Shown: positions 7,608-14,008, counted from the stretch's first letter. The stretch: 15,847 bases of DNA from an uncultured Oscillospiraceae bacterium (GCA_902489335.1 CABTZO010000022.1:1-15847); one strand, 5' to 3'. The notes: generated by a model not told the origin, from the letters alone. Translations and numbers: made by a program.

Positions 7608-8285
7608 TTATATTTTTTCAATCAGATCAAAGACCGCAGCAACAAGGTCTTTTTTCTTGCCCTCATTTTCCCTGCCATAATCGGCTTTTGCGGATTCTGA
7701 TCCGTCATCGGAAATTTTTCTGACAGAGATAAAAGGAATATTATAGATTTTACATATATCGGCAACAGCAGCCGATTCCATATCGAAAACCGACAAATCA
7801 AACTCATTAATCAAAAATTTTGATTTCTTTTCATCATTTAGGAAAAAATCACCGGAAGCTATAATCCCGGATAAGAGATTACATTCTTTTGTAGCAAGTT
7901 TTAAAAGTTTAGGATTAGCCGAATTAAAGTATGTTCTATCAGATTTTTCTCCTAATTTATATGAAAGAGCTGTGAGGTCAAAATCTGCTTCTATGTATTT
8001 TGAACCGACACAGACACTGCCTTTTTCAATTCTGTTAAAAGGAGAACCGGCAAGTCCGGCATTAATAACAACTTCGGTTTCATATTTATTTATCAAATAT
8101 GCAGTTGCTGCCGCAGATCGAACTTTACCAATTTCACAACGGAGTAAGTATATTTTTTTATCATTGATTTCTAATGAGCAGACGTCATAATATTCATCTT
8201 GAACTTTTTGACCGTTTTGACTAAGAGCATATTCATAAAAAGGTTTATACTCCAATTTATCTGGTATTAAAATTCCAATATTCAT
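7608..8285 (-). CDS. 5'-methylthioadenosine/S-adenosylhomocysteine nucleosidase (MTAN family)
   Basis: 225 residues, close to the ~230 usual for MtnN/Pfs. It cleaves adenine from methylthioadenosine and S-adenosylhomocysteine, recycling the products of SAM-dependent reactions. Aligned by eye with E. coli MtnN, Glu12 is the catalytic base position, GIIASGDFF is at 140-148, FDMESAAVA has Glu170, and VRKISDD has Asp193. The N-terminal loop (GILIPDKLEY) departs from the usual GAMEEE but keeps Glu12. ATG 8285 is preferred over ATG 8291: it places Glu12 correctly, and AGGATGAT over the upstream stop codon gives a proper spacing, whereas from 8291 the site is too close. It is the second gene after the M23 peptidase, two bases beyond its stop. 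A related purine or futalosine nucleosidase remains possible. Confidence 0.82.
   Translation of the reverse strand: MNIGILIPDKLEYKPFYEYALSQNGQKVQDEYYDVCSLEINDKKIYLLRCEIGKVRSAAATAYLINKYETEVVINAGLAGSPFNRIEKGSVCVGSKYIEADFDLTALSYKLGEKSDRTYFNSANPKLLKLATKECNLLSGIIASGDFFLNDEKKSKFLINEFDLSVFDMESAAVADICKIYNIPFISVRKISDDGSESAKADYGRENEGKKKDLVAAVFDLIEKI
7629..7655 (+). terminator. Terminator of the glgP-GH13 operon, inside the nucleosidase gene
   Basis: On the plus strand AAAGACC (7629-7635) pairs with GGTCTTT (7646-7652) across a 10-base loop, and the T-run continues to 7655. It lies 26 bases after the GH13 stop, inside the 3' end of the convergent nucleosidase gene, where it encodes part of the Lys-Lys-Lys-Asp-Leu stretch. 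The seven-pair stem is shorter than that of its leftward counterpart. Confidence 0.6.
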
Positions 8286-8287
8286 AA

Positions 8288-10192
8288 TCATCCTATATAT
8301 GACATGGGATTAATAAGTCTTCCGCCCTGCTGAACTTCAAAATGTAAATGAGGTCCCGTTGAATTTCCGGTAGAGCCTACTTTCCCAATTGCCTGTCCTG
8401 CACTGACAGATTGTCCTGTTCTTACATTTATATGCGACAAATGAGCATATAGAGTTTGTAAACCGCCGCCGTGACTTATTACTATTCTGTTTCCGTATGA
8501 TCCGGACCAACCTGCGGCAACAACCGTTCCGCTTTTTGCCGCAACAACAGTTTTGCCATACGCACTTCCACCTGCTATATCGACTCCTCTGTGACCGTAT
8601 CTGCCAAAAGGACAGGTAATTGTGCGCAAACCTACCGCGGGCCAAACCATACTTCCGTATTTTGCAACCGAATAAGGCGCATAATATGAACTGCTGCTGT
8701 AAGTAGGCTTTTTGGTGCCGACTTTTACGACTTCCTTAACAGGCTCTGAAAGAACTTTTCTCGAGACTTCGCTGTGACTTTTAAGTGTTCCTTCAACATA
8801 GGTGTCAAGATATGTAATTTGAACAGAACCTTTTTGGCCATTTGTAGTAACCTTTTGTTTTCCTTTAAGCATTGAGGAATCTTCAATTTTTTCGGTATCA
8901 TATGGTATTTCTTTTGTTTCCACAACTGTTTTTGTAACTTTAACATTTACAAAGTTTACTTTTTCTGAAATAAATAATTTTTCTCCGGCTCTGATAACAG
9001 TTAAATTTCCGGGATTTAATTTTTCCAGTTCGGCAAGTGTGAGGCCGTTTTCTTTTGCCACTCCCTCGGGTGTGTCGCCGTCTTTGACCGTATATACAGA
9101 AGTAGCATCACGCTTTGTTTTCAACTTTTGTTCAAGTTTGGAAGTGTCCCATAATACTTTCGGATCATCTTCATAAACGCCTTGAACATAGACTATATCT
9201 TCAACAAATCCGACTATACCATCCGGATTCTCTTCTTGATATTTATCTAAAATATTGTTGAAAACACCTACGGCATCCATTTCATTTTTAACCGCACACA
9301 AAAAATTACCGTCTATATAAACACCACAAGCCTGAGTGATTTTATTTGATGAATTCGTTATGATTTTTTCGCTTAAAGTTTTGGCGTCTTCTAATTTTTC
9401 CGGTTTAACCAGAGCAATTTTGAGTTTTACATCAGTCAAAGCTTTATCTAAATTTTCATTGTCCTTTTGTGAAATATTGTCGGTGATTATTTTTTTTGCG
9501 TCAACAAAAGTAGATTCATCCGCAATATATCCTATATCTTTTCCGTTACAGTTAACACTAAGCGCAAAAGTAACATTACTCCAATAAACAATCGTTCCCG
9601 CTAAAATAACGGCAACAATTACGGGAGACGCAACAGATATTATTTTTTTAAGCATTTGAGGATGTCTTTCAAAAGCTTTTTTCACATATCTTTTAAATAC
9701 ACCCTTTCTTTCTTCGAAAGTTGTATGTTCTCCTGAATAAATATTTTTAAAGGCAGACTTGACTTCCGTTTTGAAATACGACCATTCACTTCTGAAAGCA
9801 CGAATGGATTTTGAATAAGATTTGTCAAGCTTAATATATAAACTTTTAAAAAGAAAGTAGATCGAATAGACAATAAAAATCACTATTGCCTTTACAGACT
9901 GATATGATTCGACAAAAATTCTTCCAAATATAAATCCGAGAGAGTAAATGAATGTTGAAAAATCATTTGCCAAAAGTTCAGGTCTTGATTCAACAAATTT
10001 GTTCTTCTTATTTTCGGCTATACGTTTTTTTATCTTCTGTCTTTTAGCTTTAAGAATATTTCTTTTGTTTTTTCTCTCGGCTTTTATTCTTTTTGCCTTT
10101 TTTTCGTGTTTTTTATCTATAATTTTAATTTTTCGTTTTGGTGTGGTCTTATCTATAATTTTTTTATTTTTATTAGATTTTTTATCATCCAT
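8288..10192 (-). CDS. Membrane-anchored M23 metallopeptidase with LysM and G5 domains
   Basis: 634 residues. Order: a very basic N-terminus (1-65, about half Lys/Arg); a hydrophobic stretch at 78-94 and another at 99-119; a basic linker; a clear transmembrane helix at 185-204; an extracellular region of unknown fold (about 210-350); LysM (366-408, YTVKDGDT); G5 (409-491); a Ser/Tyr linker; and an M23 (LytM/lysostaphin-type) domain from about 515. Zinc-site residues are visible: GHRGVD with His534 and Asp538, YAHLS with His584, and GPHLHFE with His615 and His617. It should bind and cut peptidoglycan cross-bridges at the cell surface, and the catalytic set is complete. ATG 10192 is chosen over GTG 10216 because AGAGGA precedes it at normal spacing. 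It is the first gene of a two-gene transcript with the MTAN gene. Confidence 0.92.
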   Translation of the reverse strand: MDDKKSNKNKKIIDKTTPKRKIKIIDKKHEKKAKRIKAERKNKRNILKAKRQKIKKRIAENKKNKFVESRPELLANDFSTFIYSLGFIFGRIFVESYQSVKAIVIFIVYSIYFLFKSLYIKLDKSYSKSIRAFRSEWSYFKTEVKSAFKNIYSGEHTTFEERKGVFKRYVKKAFERHPQMLKKIISVASPVIVAVILAGTIVYWSNVTFALSVNCNGKDIGYIADESTFVDAKKIITDNISQKDNENLDKALTDVKLKIALVKPEKLEDAKTLSEKIITNSSNKITQACGVYIDGNFLCAVKNEMDAVGVFNNILDKYQEENPDGIVGFVEDIVYVQGVYEDDPKVLWDTSKLEQKLKTKRDATSVYTVKDGDTPEGVAKENGLTLAELEKLNPGNLTVIRAGEKLFISEKVNFVNVKVTKTVVETKEIPYDTEKIEDSSMLKGKQKVTTNGQKGSVQITYLDTYVEGTLKSHSEVSRKVLSEPVKEVVKVGTKKPTYSSSSYYAPYSVAKYGSMVWPAVGLRTITCPFGRYGHRGVDIAGGSAYGKTVVAAKSGTVVAAGWSGSYGNRIVISHGGGLQTLYAHLSHINVRTGQSVSAGQAIGKVGSTGNSTGPHLHFEVQQGGRLINPMSYIG

Positions 10193-10244
10193 ATAATATA
10201 TTCCTCTTATACACACAAATTAAATAAGCAAGTAAAAATAATGG

Positions 10245-10257
10245 TTACAATTTGTAA
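10245..10257. promoter_or_regulatory. Operator-like inverted repeat at the start of the M23 transcript
   Basis: TTACAA-T-TTGTAA is a perfect 6-1-6 inverted repeat about 5-17 bases downstream of the predicted start site of the consensus promoter. The placement suits a repressor site. The sequence is AT-rich, so chance is not excluded. Confidence 0.35.
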
Positions 10258-10268
10258 TATTTAAAAGT

Positions 10269-10297
10269 ATTATACATTTTGGCATGAGTATTGTCAA
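10269..10297 (-). promoter_or_regulatory. Perfect-consensus SigA promoter of the M23 peptidase gene
   Basis: On the minus strand TTGACA (10292-10297) and TATAAT (10269-10274) are both exact consensus and 17 bases apart. The predicted start near 10262 gives a leader of about 70 bases. A promoter this strong is expected to be constitutive unless it is repressed. Confidence 0.88.
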
Positions 10298-10309
10298 CGA
10301 ATTAAGACG

Positions 10310-10354
10310 ATATATACACAAGGTGATAAAGATAGGTCCGTCCACCGTATATAT
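10310..10354. repeat. Long imperfect stem upstream of the M23 promoter
   Basis: ATATATAC (10310-10317) is complementary to GTATATAT (10347-10354), and GGTG (10322-10325) to CACC (10343-10346). Together they form a 12-bp stem with a four-base bulge and a 17-base loop. It ends 13 bases before the -35 box of the M23 promoter. Function unknown. Confidence 0.45.
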
Positions 10355-10413
10355 GATAATTTTACGAATAATATAAGTATCGGGCTATTAATAATCAATA
10401 AACCATCCGGTAG

Positions 10414-10434
10414 CCGGGGATTATCAATCCCCGG
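10414..10434. repeat. GC-rich hairpin CCGGGGATT / AATCCCCGG
   Basis: A perfect 9-bp stem closed by a three-base loop, the most GC-rich short structure in the gap. No T-run follows on either strand, so it is not a standard intrinsic terminator. It could stabilise the 3' end of the upp message or be the core of a repeat unit. Confidence 0.6.
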
Positions 10435-10468
10435 TGCTTCAGTTAATTTTAGGGAAAACAATTCAACC

Positions 10469-10502
10469 AAAAAACAAGCATCGGGCGATTGAATCACCCG
10501 AT
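10469..10502 (-). terminator. Likely terminator of the tsaE-tsaB-rpiB-upp operon
   Basis: On the minus strand ATCGGGTGAT and ATCGCCCGAT form a 10-pair RNA stem (one G-U) with a UCA loop, 64 bases after the upp stop. Six T follow (10469-10474 on the plus strand as A), offset from the stem by five bases, which makes it less ideal than the other terminators here. Confidence 0.6.
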
Positions 10503-10535
10503 AAAATTTAAATATTAAATTTCGAAAAATATTAG

Positions 10536-10563
10536 ATATCTAAAATCTACAATCTACCGTCTA
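10536..10563. repeat. Four 7-bp imperfect tandem repeats after upp
   Basis: Read on the minus strand, the units are TAGACGG, TAGATTG, TAGATTT and TAGATAT, beginning two bases after the upp stop codon. All share TAGA, and the last three share TAGAT. The last unit is also part of a 12-bp palindrome (TTAGATATCTAA). Confidence 0.55.
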
Positions 10564-10565
10564 TA

Positions 10566-11195
10566 TCAGATGGTTCCGAAAATCCTGTCCCCCGCATCTC
10601 CGAGTCCGGGAAGAATGTAACAATTTTCATCTAATTTTTCATCTAAAGCAGCACAATAGATATCAACATCAGGATGTGCTTTTGAGAGTGCGTCTATTCC
10701 CTCCGGAGCGGCAATTATTCCCATAAATTTTATGGATTTTGGATTGCTTTTCTTTACAAGAGAAATTGCATCTATGGCGGAACCTCCCGTTGCAAGCATC
10801 GGATCTAAGATTATTACATCTCTTTCATTTATGTCATTGGGCAACTTGCAATAGTATTCAACCGGCTTTTTAGTTTCAGGATCACGATAAAGTCCAACAT
10901 GACCTATTTTAGCAGAGGGAACTAAGTTTAAAACGCCGTCAACCATTCCGAGTCCTGCTCTTAAAATCGGAACAAAAGCAAGTTTCTTCCCTGCAATCAC
11001 CTTGGTTTTCATAGGTGCCATAGGTGTTTCGATTTCAATTTCGGTTAAAGGCAGGTCACGAGTAGCTTCATAGCACATCAAGTTTGAAATTTCAGAAACA
11101 AGTTTTCGAAACTCCATGGATCCCGTATTTTTATCTCTTAAAATCGAAAGCTTATGTTGTATAAGCGGATGATTAGTGATAGTTATTTTGCCCAT
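10566..11195 (-). CDS. upp: Uracil phosphoribosyltransferase
   Basis: 209 residues, exactly the family length. It makes UMP from uracil and PRPP, salvaging pyrimidine bases in the cytoplasm. Visible motifs: the N-terminal HPLIQHKLS (9-17), VPILRAGLGM (75-84), the PRPP-binding DPMLATGGSA (131-140), and the uracil-binding ILPGLGDAGDR near the C-terminus (194-204). The ATG at 11195 has AAGGAG five bases upstream, built from the last codons of rpiB, whose stop is only two bases away, so the genes are tightly linked. It is the last gene of the tsaE-tsaB-rpiB-upp unit. Confidence 0.97.
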   Translation of the reverse strand: MGKITITNHPLIQHKLSILRDKNTGSMEFRKLVSEISNLMCYEATRDLPLTEIEIETPMAPMKTKVIAGKKLAFVPILRAGLGMVDGVLNLVPSAKIGHVGLYRDPETKKPVEYYCKLPNDINERDVIILDPMLATGGSAIDAISLVKKSNPKSIKFMGIIAAPEGIDALSKAHPDVDIYCAALDEKLDENCYILPGLGDAGDRIFGTI

Positions 11196-11197
11196 AT

Positions 11198-11638
11198 TTA
11201 CTCCTTATTTTCAATTTCGGTGATTTTAGCAACGCGCTTTGCATGTCTTCCGCCCTCAAAATCTGATCCCAAAAATGCGTCAATCAGTTCTTCAGCCATT
11301 CCCGGACCGATAACACGTCCGCCAAAGCAAAGTATGTTTGCGTCATTATGCTTTCTTGTGTATCTTGCACTGAATGTGTCTGAGCAACAAGCCGCTCTTA
11401 TTCCCTTTACCTTGTTTGCGGCAATTGAAATTCCGATTCCCGTTCCACAAACTAAAATTCCATAAGAACCTTTGTCAGCGACAACTTTATTTGCAACATT
11501 TTCTGCAATGTCCGGATAATCACAGCTGTCTGACGAATATGTTCCGCAGTCCTCAAATTCAATACCCTTTTCTTTGAGATATTCTGCAACATGTTCCTTG
11601 AGTTCAAATCCTCCATGATCTGAGCCTAAATAAATCAT
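11198..11638 (-). CDS. rpiB: Ribose 5-phosphate isomerase B
   Basis: 146 residues, typical of RpiB. It interconverts ribulose 5-phosphate and ribose 5-phosphate in the pentose phosphate pathway, supplying ribose for PRPP, which the neighbouring Upp consumes. Visible motifs: SDHGG with Asp7 and His8, CGTGIGISIAANK with catalytic Cys64, the HND motif with His97 and Asn98, and phosphate-binding Arg131 and Arg135, at positions equivalent to the E. coli enzyme. The start ATG overlaps the tsaB stop as ATGA, implying translational coupling; no strong separate ribosome binding site is seen. An allose- or galactose-phosphate isomerase of the same fold is less likely, given this context. Confidence 0.95.
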   Translation of the reverse strand: MIYLGSDHGGFELKEHVAEYLKEKGIEFEDCGTYSSDSCDYPDIAENVANKVVADKGSYGILVCGTGIGISIAANKVKGIRAACCSDTFSARYTRKHNDANILCFGGRVIGPGMAEELIDAFLGSDFEGGRHAKRVAKITEIENKE

Positions 11639-12291
11639 TTTAATGCCCGCCTTTCTCTTTCTGCTTGCGGTCTTGATAAATAAATTGGTAACAGATCACC
11701 GGGCATAACAAAATTGCCCTTTTGAAATTCTCTGAAAGACAATCTACAGACCGTTTCACAAGCCTTTTTTATATCTAAAATATTATAACACAAGTCAGGA
11801 TTATCACAAATAAAATAAACTTCATCTTTATATTCGTCTGTTTTATTTTTTAAATTTTTAAGTTCCCAAATTTTGTCATCACTTAATCTATAAAGTTTTC
11901 CTTCTCTGTTTTCAAAAATCGAAGAGTATACTCTTCCAACCCTTGCGTCTATCATCGGGACTATTATTTTCGCTTCGTCTTTAACAGTTTCTGCCATCAC
12001 CTCAAGAGATGAAAGTCCTACACAGGGTATGTTTTTTTGAAATGCCATCCCCTTAACGGAAGATATGCCTATTCTCAGTCCGGTAAAAGAACCCGGTCCT
12101 GCACTTATCCCAAACAAATCTATATCTGAAATATCTGTATTTGATTTTTCGAGAACTTCTACAATAAGCGGCATTAAAGTCTGACTGTGGGTTTTGCCGT
12201 CATTGACAACTTTTGAATATAATAAATCGTTATCTTTGAAAGCGGCGCAGCCAACTGATTTTCCAAAACATTCAATCCCCAAAATTTTCAA
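11635..12291 (-). CDS. tsaB: tRNA threonylcarbamoyladenosine (t6A37) biosynthesis protein TsaB
   Basis: 218 residues, near the usual 220-235. TsaB is an ASKHA-fold pseudo-enzyme that forms a complex with TsaD and TsaE to make t6A at position 37 of ANN-decoding tRNAs. Visible: MKILGIEC start, HSQTLMP (35-41), and SAGPGSFTGLRIG (63-75), the family signature. The start is TTG at 12291, with GAGGG eight bases upstream; it overlaps the 3' end of tsaE by 20 bases, so coupled translation is expected. tsaD (the catalytic partner) is not in the window, which is common because it is often elsewhere. Confidence 0.95.
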   Translation of the reverse strand: MKILGIECFGKSVGCAAFKDNDLLYSKVVNDGKTHSQTLMPLIVEVLEKSNTDISDIDLFGISAGPGSFTGLRIGISSVKGMAFQKNIPCVGLSSLEVMAETVKDEAKIIVPMIDARVGRVYSSIFENREGKLYRLSDDKIWELKNLKNKTDEYKDEVYFICDNPDLCYNILDIKKACETVCRLSFREFQKGNFVMPGDLLPIYLSRPQAERERRALK

Positions 12292-12709
12292 AATTTAATC
12301 CCTCAATATCTAAAATTCTCTTTTCAGAATTTTCAGCTTTTATTCTGATGTTTATTCTGTCTTTAGGTAAAAATTCTTCAATATTTTCAGACCACTCAAT
12401 GGCAATTATATTGTCTTCGTCTAAATAGTCAAAAAAGCCCGTGCTTTCCAAAGACTCGAAATTTAATATTCGATACATATCGAAATGAACAAGAATATTT
12501 TTGCCTTTATATACATTGACAATAGAAAAAGTGGGACTTGAAACATTAGCCGAAATTCCAAGTCCTTCTGCAAGACCTCTTATAAATGTAGTCTTTCCGG
12601 CTCCTAAATCTCCGTAAAAAGCCAAAACTTTCTTTTGCCCGCTGAGATTTTCACCGAGTTTTTTTGCAAAATCTAAAGTATCTTTTCTGTTTTTAAGTTC
12701 TACTCTCAT
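12272..12709 (-). CDS. tsaE: tRNA t6A biosynthesis ATPase TsaE
   Basis: 145 residues. TsaE is the P-loop ATPase that cycles the TsaB-TsaD complex during t6A formation. Visible: Walker A GDLGAGKT (33-40), SPTF (58-61), HFDMYR with Asp77, and IEWSE (104-108), all in the usual order and spacing. The frame is open upstream to a TTG at 12745, but that one coincides with the -35 box of the promoter and has no ribosome binding site. The ATG at 12709 gives the family's standard distance to Walker A. With this start the transcript begins at or one base before the ATG, so it is probably leaderless; no Shine-Dalgarno precedes it. First gene of the tsaE-tsaB-rpiB-upp operon, divergent from the rodA-like gene. 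Confidence 0.92.
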   Translation of the reverse strand: MRVELKNRKDTLDFAKKLGENLSGQKKVLAFYGDLGAGKTTFIRGLAEGLGISANVSSPTFSIVNVYKGKNILVHFDMYRILNFESLESTGFFDYLDEDNIIAIEWSENIEEFLPKDRINIRIKAENSEKRILDIEGLNFENFGD

Positions 12710-12716
12710 GTTTTTA

Positions 12717-12745
12717 ATTATAACATCTAAAATTTCTATGCTCAA
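12717..12745 (-). promoter_or_regulatory. Promoter of the tsaE operon, adjacent to the start codon
   Basis: On the minus strand TTGAGC (12740-12745) and an extended -10, TGTTATAAT (TATAAT at 12717-12722), are 17 bases apart. The tsaE ATG begins only seven bases after the -10, so the expected start of transcription is at 12710 or 12709. Confidence 0.72.
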
Positions 12746-12784
12746 CTTTACAAGATCTTATTATCACAAAAACTTCAAGTATAA

Positions 12785-12813
12785 TTGCATTCATCTGTTA
12801 TTGATTATATAAT
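12785..12813 (+). promoter_or_regulatory. SigA promoter of the rodA-like gene
   Basis: TTGCAT (12785-12790) and consensus TATAAT (12808-12813) are 17 bases apart. The predicted start near 12820 gives a leader of about 25 bases with GGAGG at 12834-12838. It is back to back with the tsaE promoter, about 40 bases away. Confidence 0.75.
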
Positions 12814-12844
12814 TATCGTAAGTTTTTAGATATGGAGGTTGATT

Positions 12845-14008
12845 TTGAGTAATTTCTCAAATTCATTTAAAAGTTTTTTAAGAGGAACAGACTTTATACT
12901 CTTGCTTCTTTGCATCATCGCTTCCTCTTTGGGAGTCCTATTTGTTTCAAGCGCTACAAGATATAAAGCTCAAGGGGTTATATCAAGTGATGTAAAAACA
13001 ATGTTAGTGGCAATTTTTTTGGGCCTTTTATTAGCAATATTAATGTCCTTTATTGACACTGAAATTTATATGAAGCTTGTTCTTCCTATTGCCGGAATAA
13101 GCATATTACTTATGATTGCTGTCATGATTTTCGGTGTTGCTCCTCAAGGACGTGAAGACTCAAAAATATGGTTAGACTTGAAACTATTCTATTTCCAGCC
13201 TTCCGAGTTACTTAAAATAGCCTTTATTTTGACTTTTGCAAAGCATTTACAAAAAGTTAAGTATGACTTGAACCGTCCGTTAAACATATTTTTGATTTTT
13301 TTACATGCAATTTTGCCTTTCGGAATTGTTGTTGTTTCAGGTGATGACGGATCCGCTTTAGTTTTTTTGTTCTTGTCGGTAGTCATGGTATTCATTGCCG
13401 GAATAAGTTGGAAATATATCGTATCTTCAATTGTTTTAGTCGCATCTGCCCTACCCTTGCTCTGGCTTAAACTAAATACTTTTCAAAAGCAGAGATTCTA
13501 TGTTTTATTTAAACCCGACGAATACCCGGACGTTGCATATCAACAAGACAGAGCATTAGATGCCATTAAGTCCGGCGGTTTCACCGGAAGTGGAATTTTC
13601 AAAGGAATTTACACACAAAATTACCTTGTGCCAAAAGCAGAGAATGACTTTATTTTTTCTGTTGTCTGTGAGGAAGCGGGTATGATCGGAGCTTTATTCG
13701 TTCTTCTGCTGTTTTTGGCAATAATTGTTAAGGTGATTTTGGTTGCAAAAAAAGCCGAAGATTTTTCGGCTAAAATGATTTGTTATGGTGTTTCCACACT
13801 GATTTCAATTCAAATTCTAATAAATATTTCAATGGTCCTGAGACTTGGTCCCGTTATAGGAATTACACTTCCGTTTTTCAGCGCGGGCGGTTCTTCTTCT
13901 CTTTGTCTGTATCTCGGCATAGGTCTTGTTCTATCGGTTTATCGCTCAAATTCGTTTACACCTATACAGACTGTAAGGTATAGAGTGGGAAACAGATATA
14001 CAGTATAA
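12845..14008 (+). CDS. RodA/FtsW/SpoVE-family peptidoglycan glycosyltransferase (RodA-like)
   Basis: 387 residues, an integral membrane protein with roughly ten hydrophobic helices. SEDS proteins polymerise lipid II into glycan strands, working with a class B penicillin-binding protein. Visible motifs: FQPSELLKIAFI (117-128), GDDGSALV (166-173, where many relatives have DLGTA), the extracellular VPKAENDFIF with the catalytic Asp at 268, EEAGMIGA (277-284), and SAGGSSSL near the C-terminus. QNYLVPKAENDFIF resembles RodA more than FtsW, and there is no division-gene context, so elongation is the likelier role. The TTG at 12845 is chosen because GGAGG lies six bases upstream; the TTG at 12839 touches the GGAGG. 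It is monocistronic and convergent with mntP. Confidence 0.92.
   Translation: MSNFSNSFKSFLRGTDFILLLLCIIASSLGVLFVSSATRYKAQGVISSDVKTMLVAIFLGLLLAILMSFIDTEIYMKLVLPIAGISILLMIAVMIFGVAPQGREDSKIWLDLKLFYFQPSELLKIAFILTFAKHLQKVKYDLNRPLNIFLIFLHAILPFGIVVVSGDDGSALVFLFLSVVMVFIAGISWKYIVSSIVLVASALPLLWLKLNTFQKQRFYVLFKPDEYPDVAYQQDRALDAIKSGGFTGSGIFKGIYTQNYLVPKAENDFIFSVVCEEAGMIGALFVLLLFLAIIVKVILVAKKAEDFSAKMICYGVSTLISIQILINISMVLRLGPVIGITLPFFSAGGSSSLCLYLGIGLVLSVYRSNSFTPIQTVRYRVGNRYTV

Larger units (their letters stand above)
10378..10503. repeat. Possible small element with terminal inverted repeats
   Basis: TATCGGG (10378-10384) and CCCGATA (10497-10503) are perfect 7-bp inverted termini, with 11 of the first 14 bases matching. 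The interior is richer in G and C than its surroundings and contains two hairpins. There is no coding capacity for a transposase and no clear target-site duplication beyond the terminal TA. It could be a MITE-like or REP-like unit, or simply terminator RNA structure; copy number elsewhere in the genome would decide. Confidence 0.35.
10298..10565. other. Long non-coding gap between upp and the M23 gene, rich in inverted repeats
   Basis: No gene with a ribosome binding site was found here on either strand. From right to left it holds four imperfect 7-bp tandem repeats just after upp (10536-10563), an AT-rich inverted repeat (AAATTTAA / TTAAATTT, about 10506-10524), the likely upp terminator (10469-10502), a GC-rich hairpin (10414-10434), a possible 126-bp element bounded by TATCGGG and CCCGATA (10378-10503), and a long imperfect stem (10310-10354) next to the M23 promoter. 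Confidence 0.7.

Noticed and set aside
10193..10216. GTG start for the M23 peptidase at 10216
   Set aside because: The AGAGGA lies downstream of it and is correctly placed for ATG 10192 instead.
10294..10497. Minus-strand frame of 67 codons in the upp-M23 gap
   Set aside because: It begins with GTG inside the terminator hairpin, has no ribosome binding site, and passes through several inverted repeats and the M23 -35 box. No domain is recognised.
12710..12745. Longer tsaE starting at TTG 12745
   Set aside because: The extra codons coincide with the -35 to -10 region of a good promoter, lack a ribosome binding site and lengthen the N-terminus beyond the family norm.
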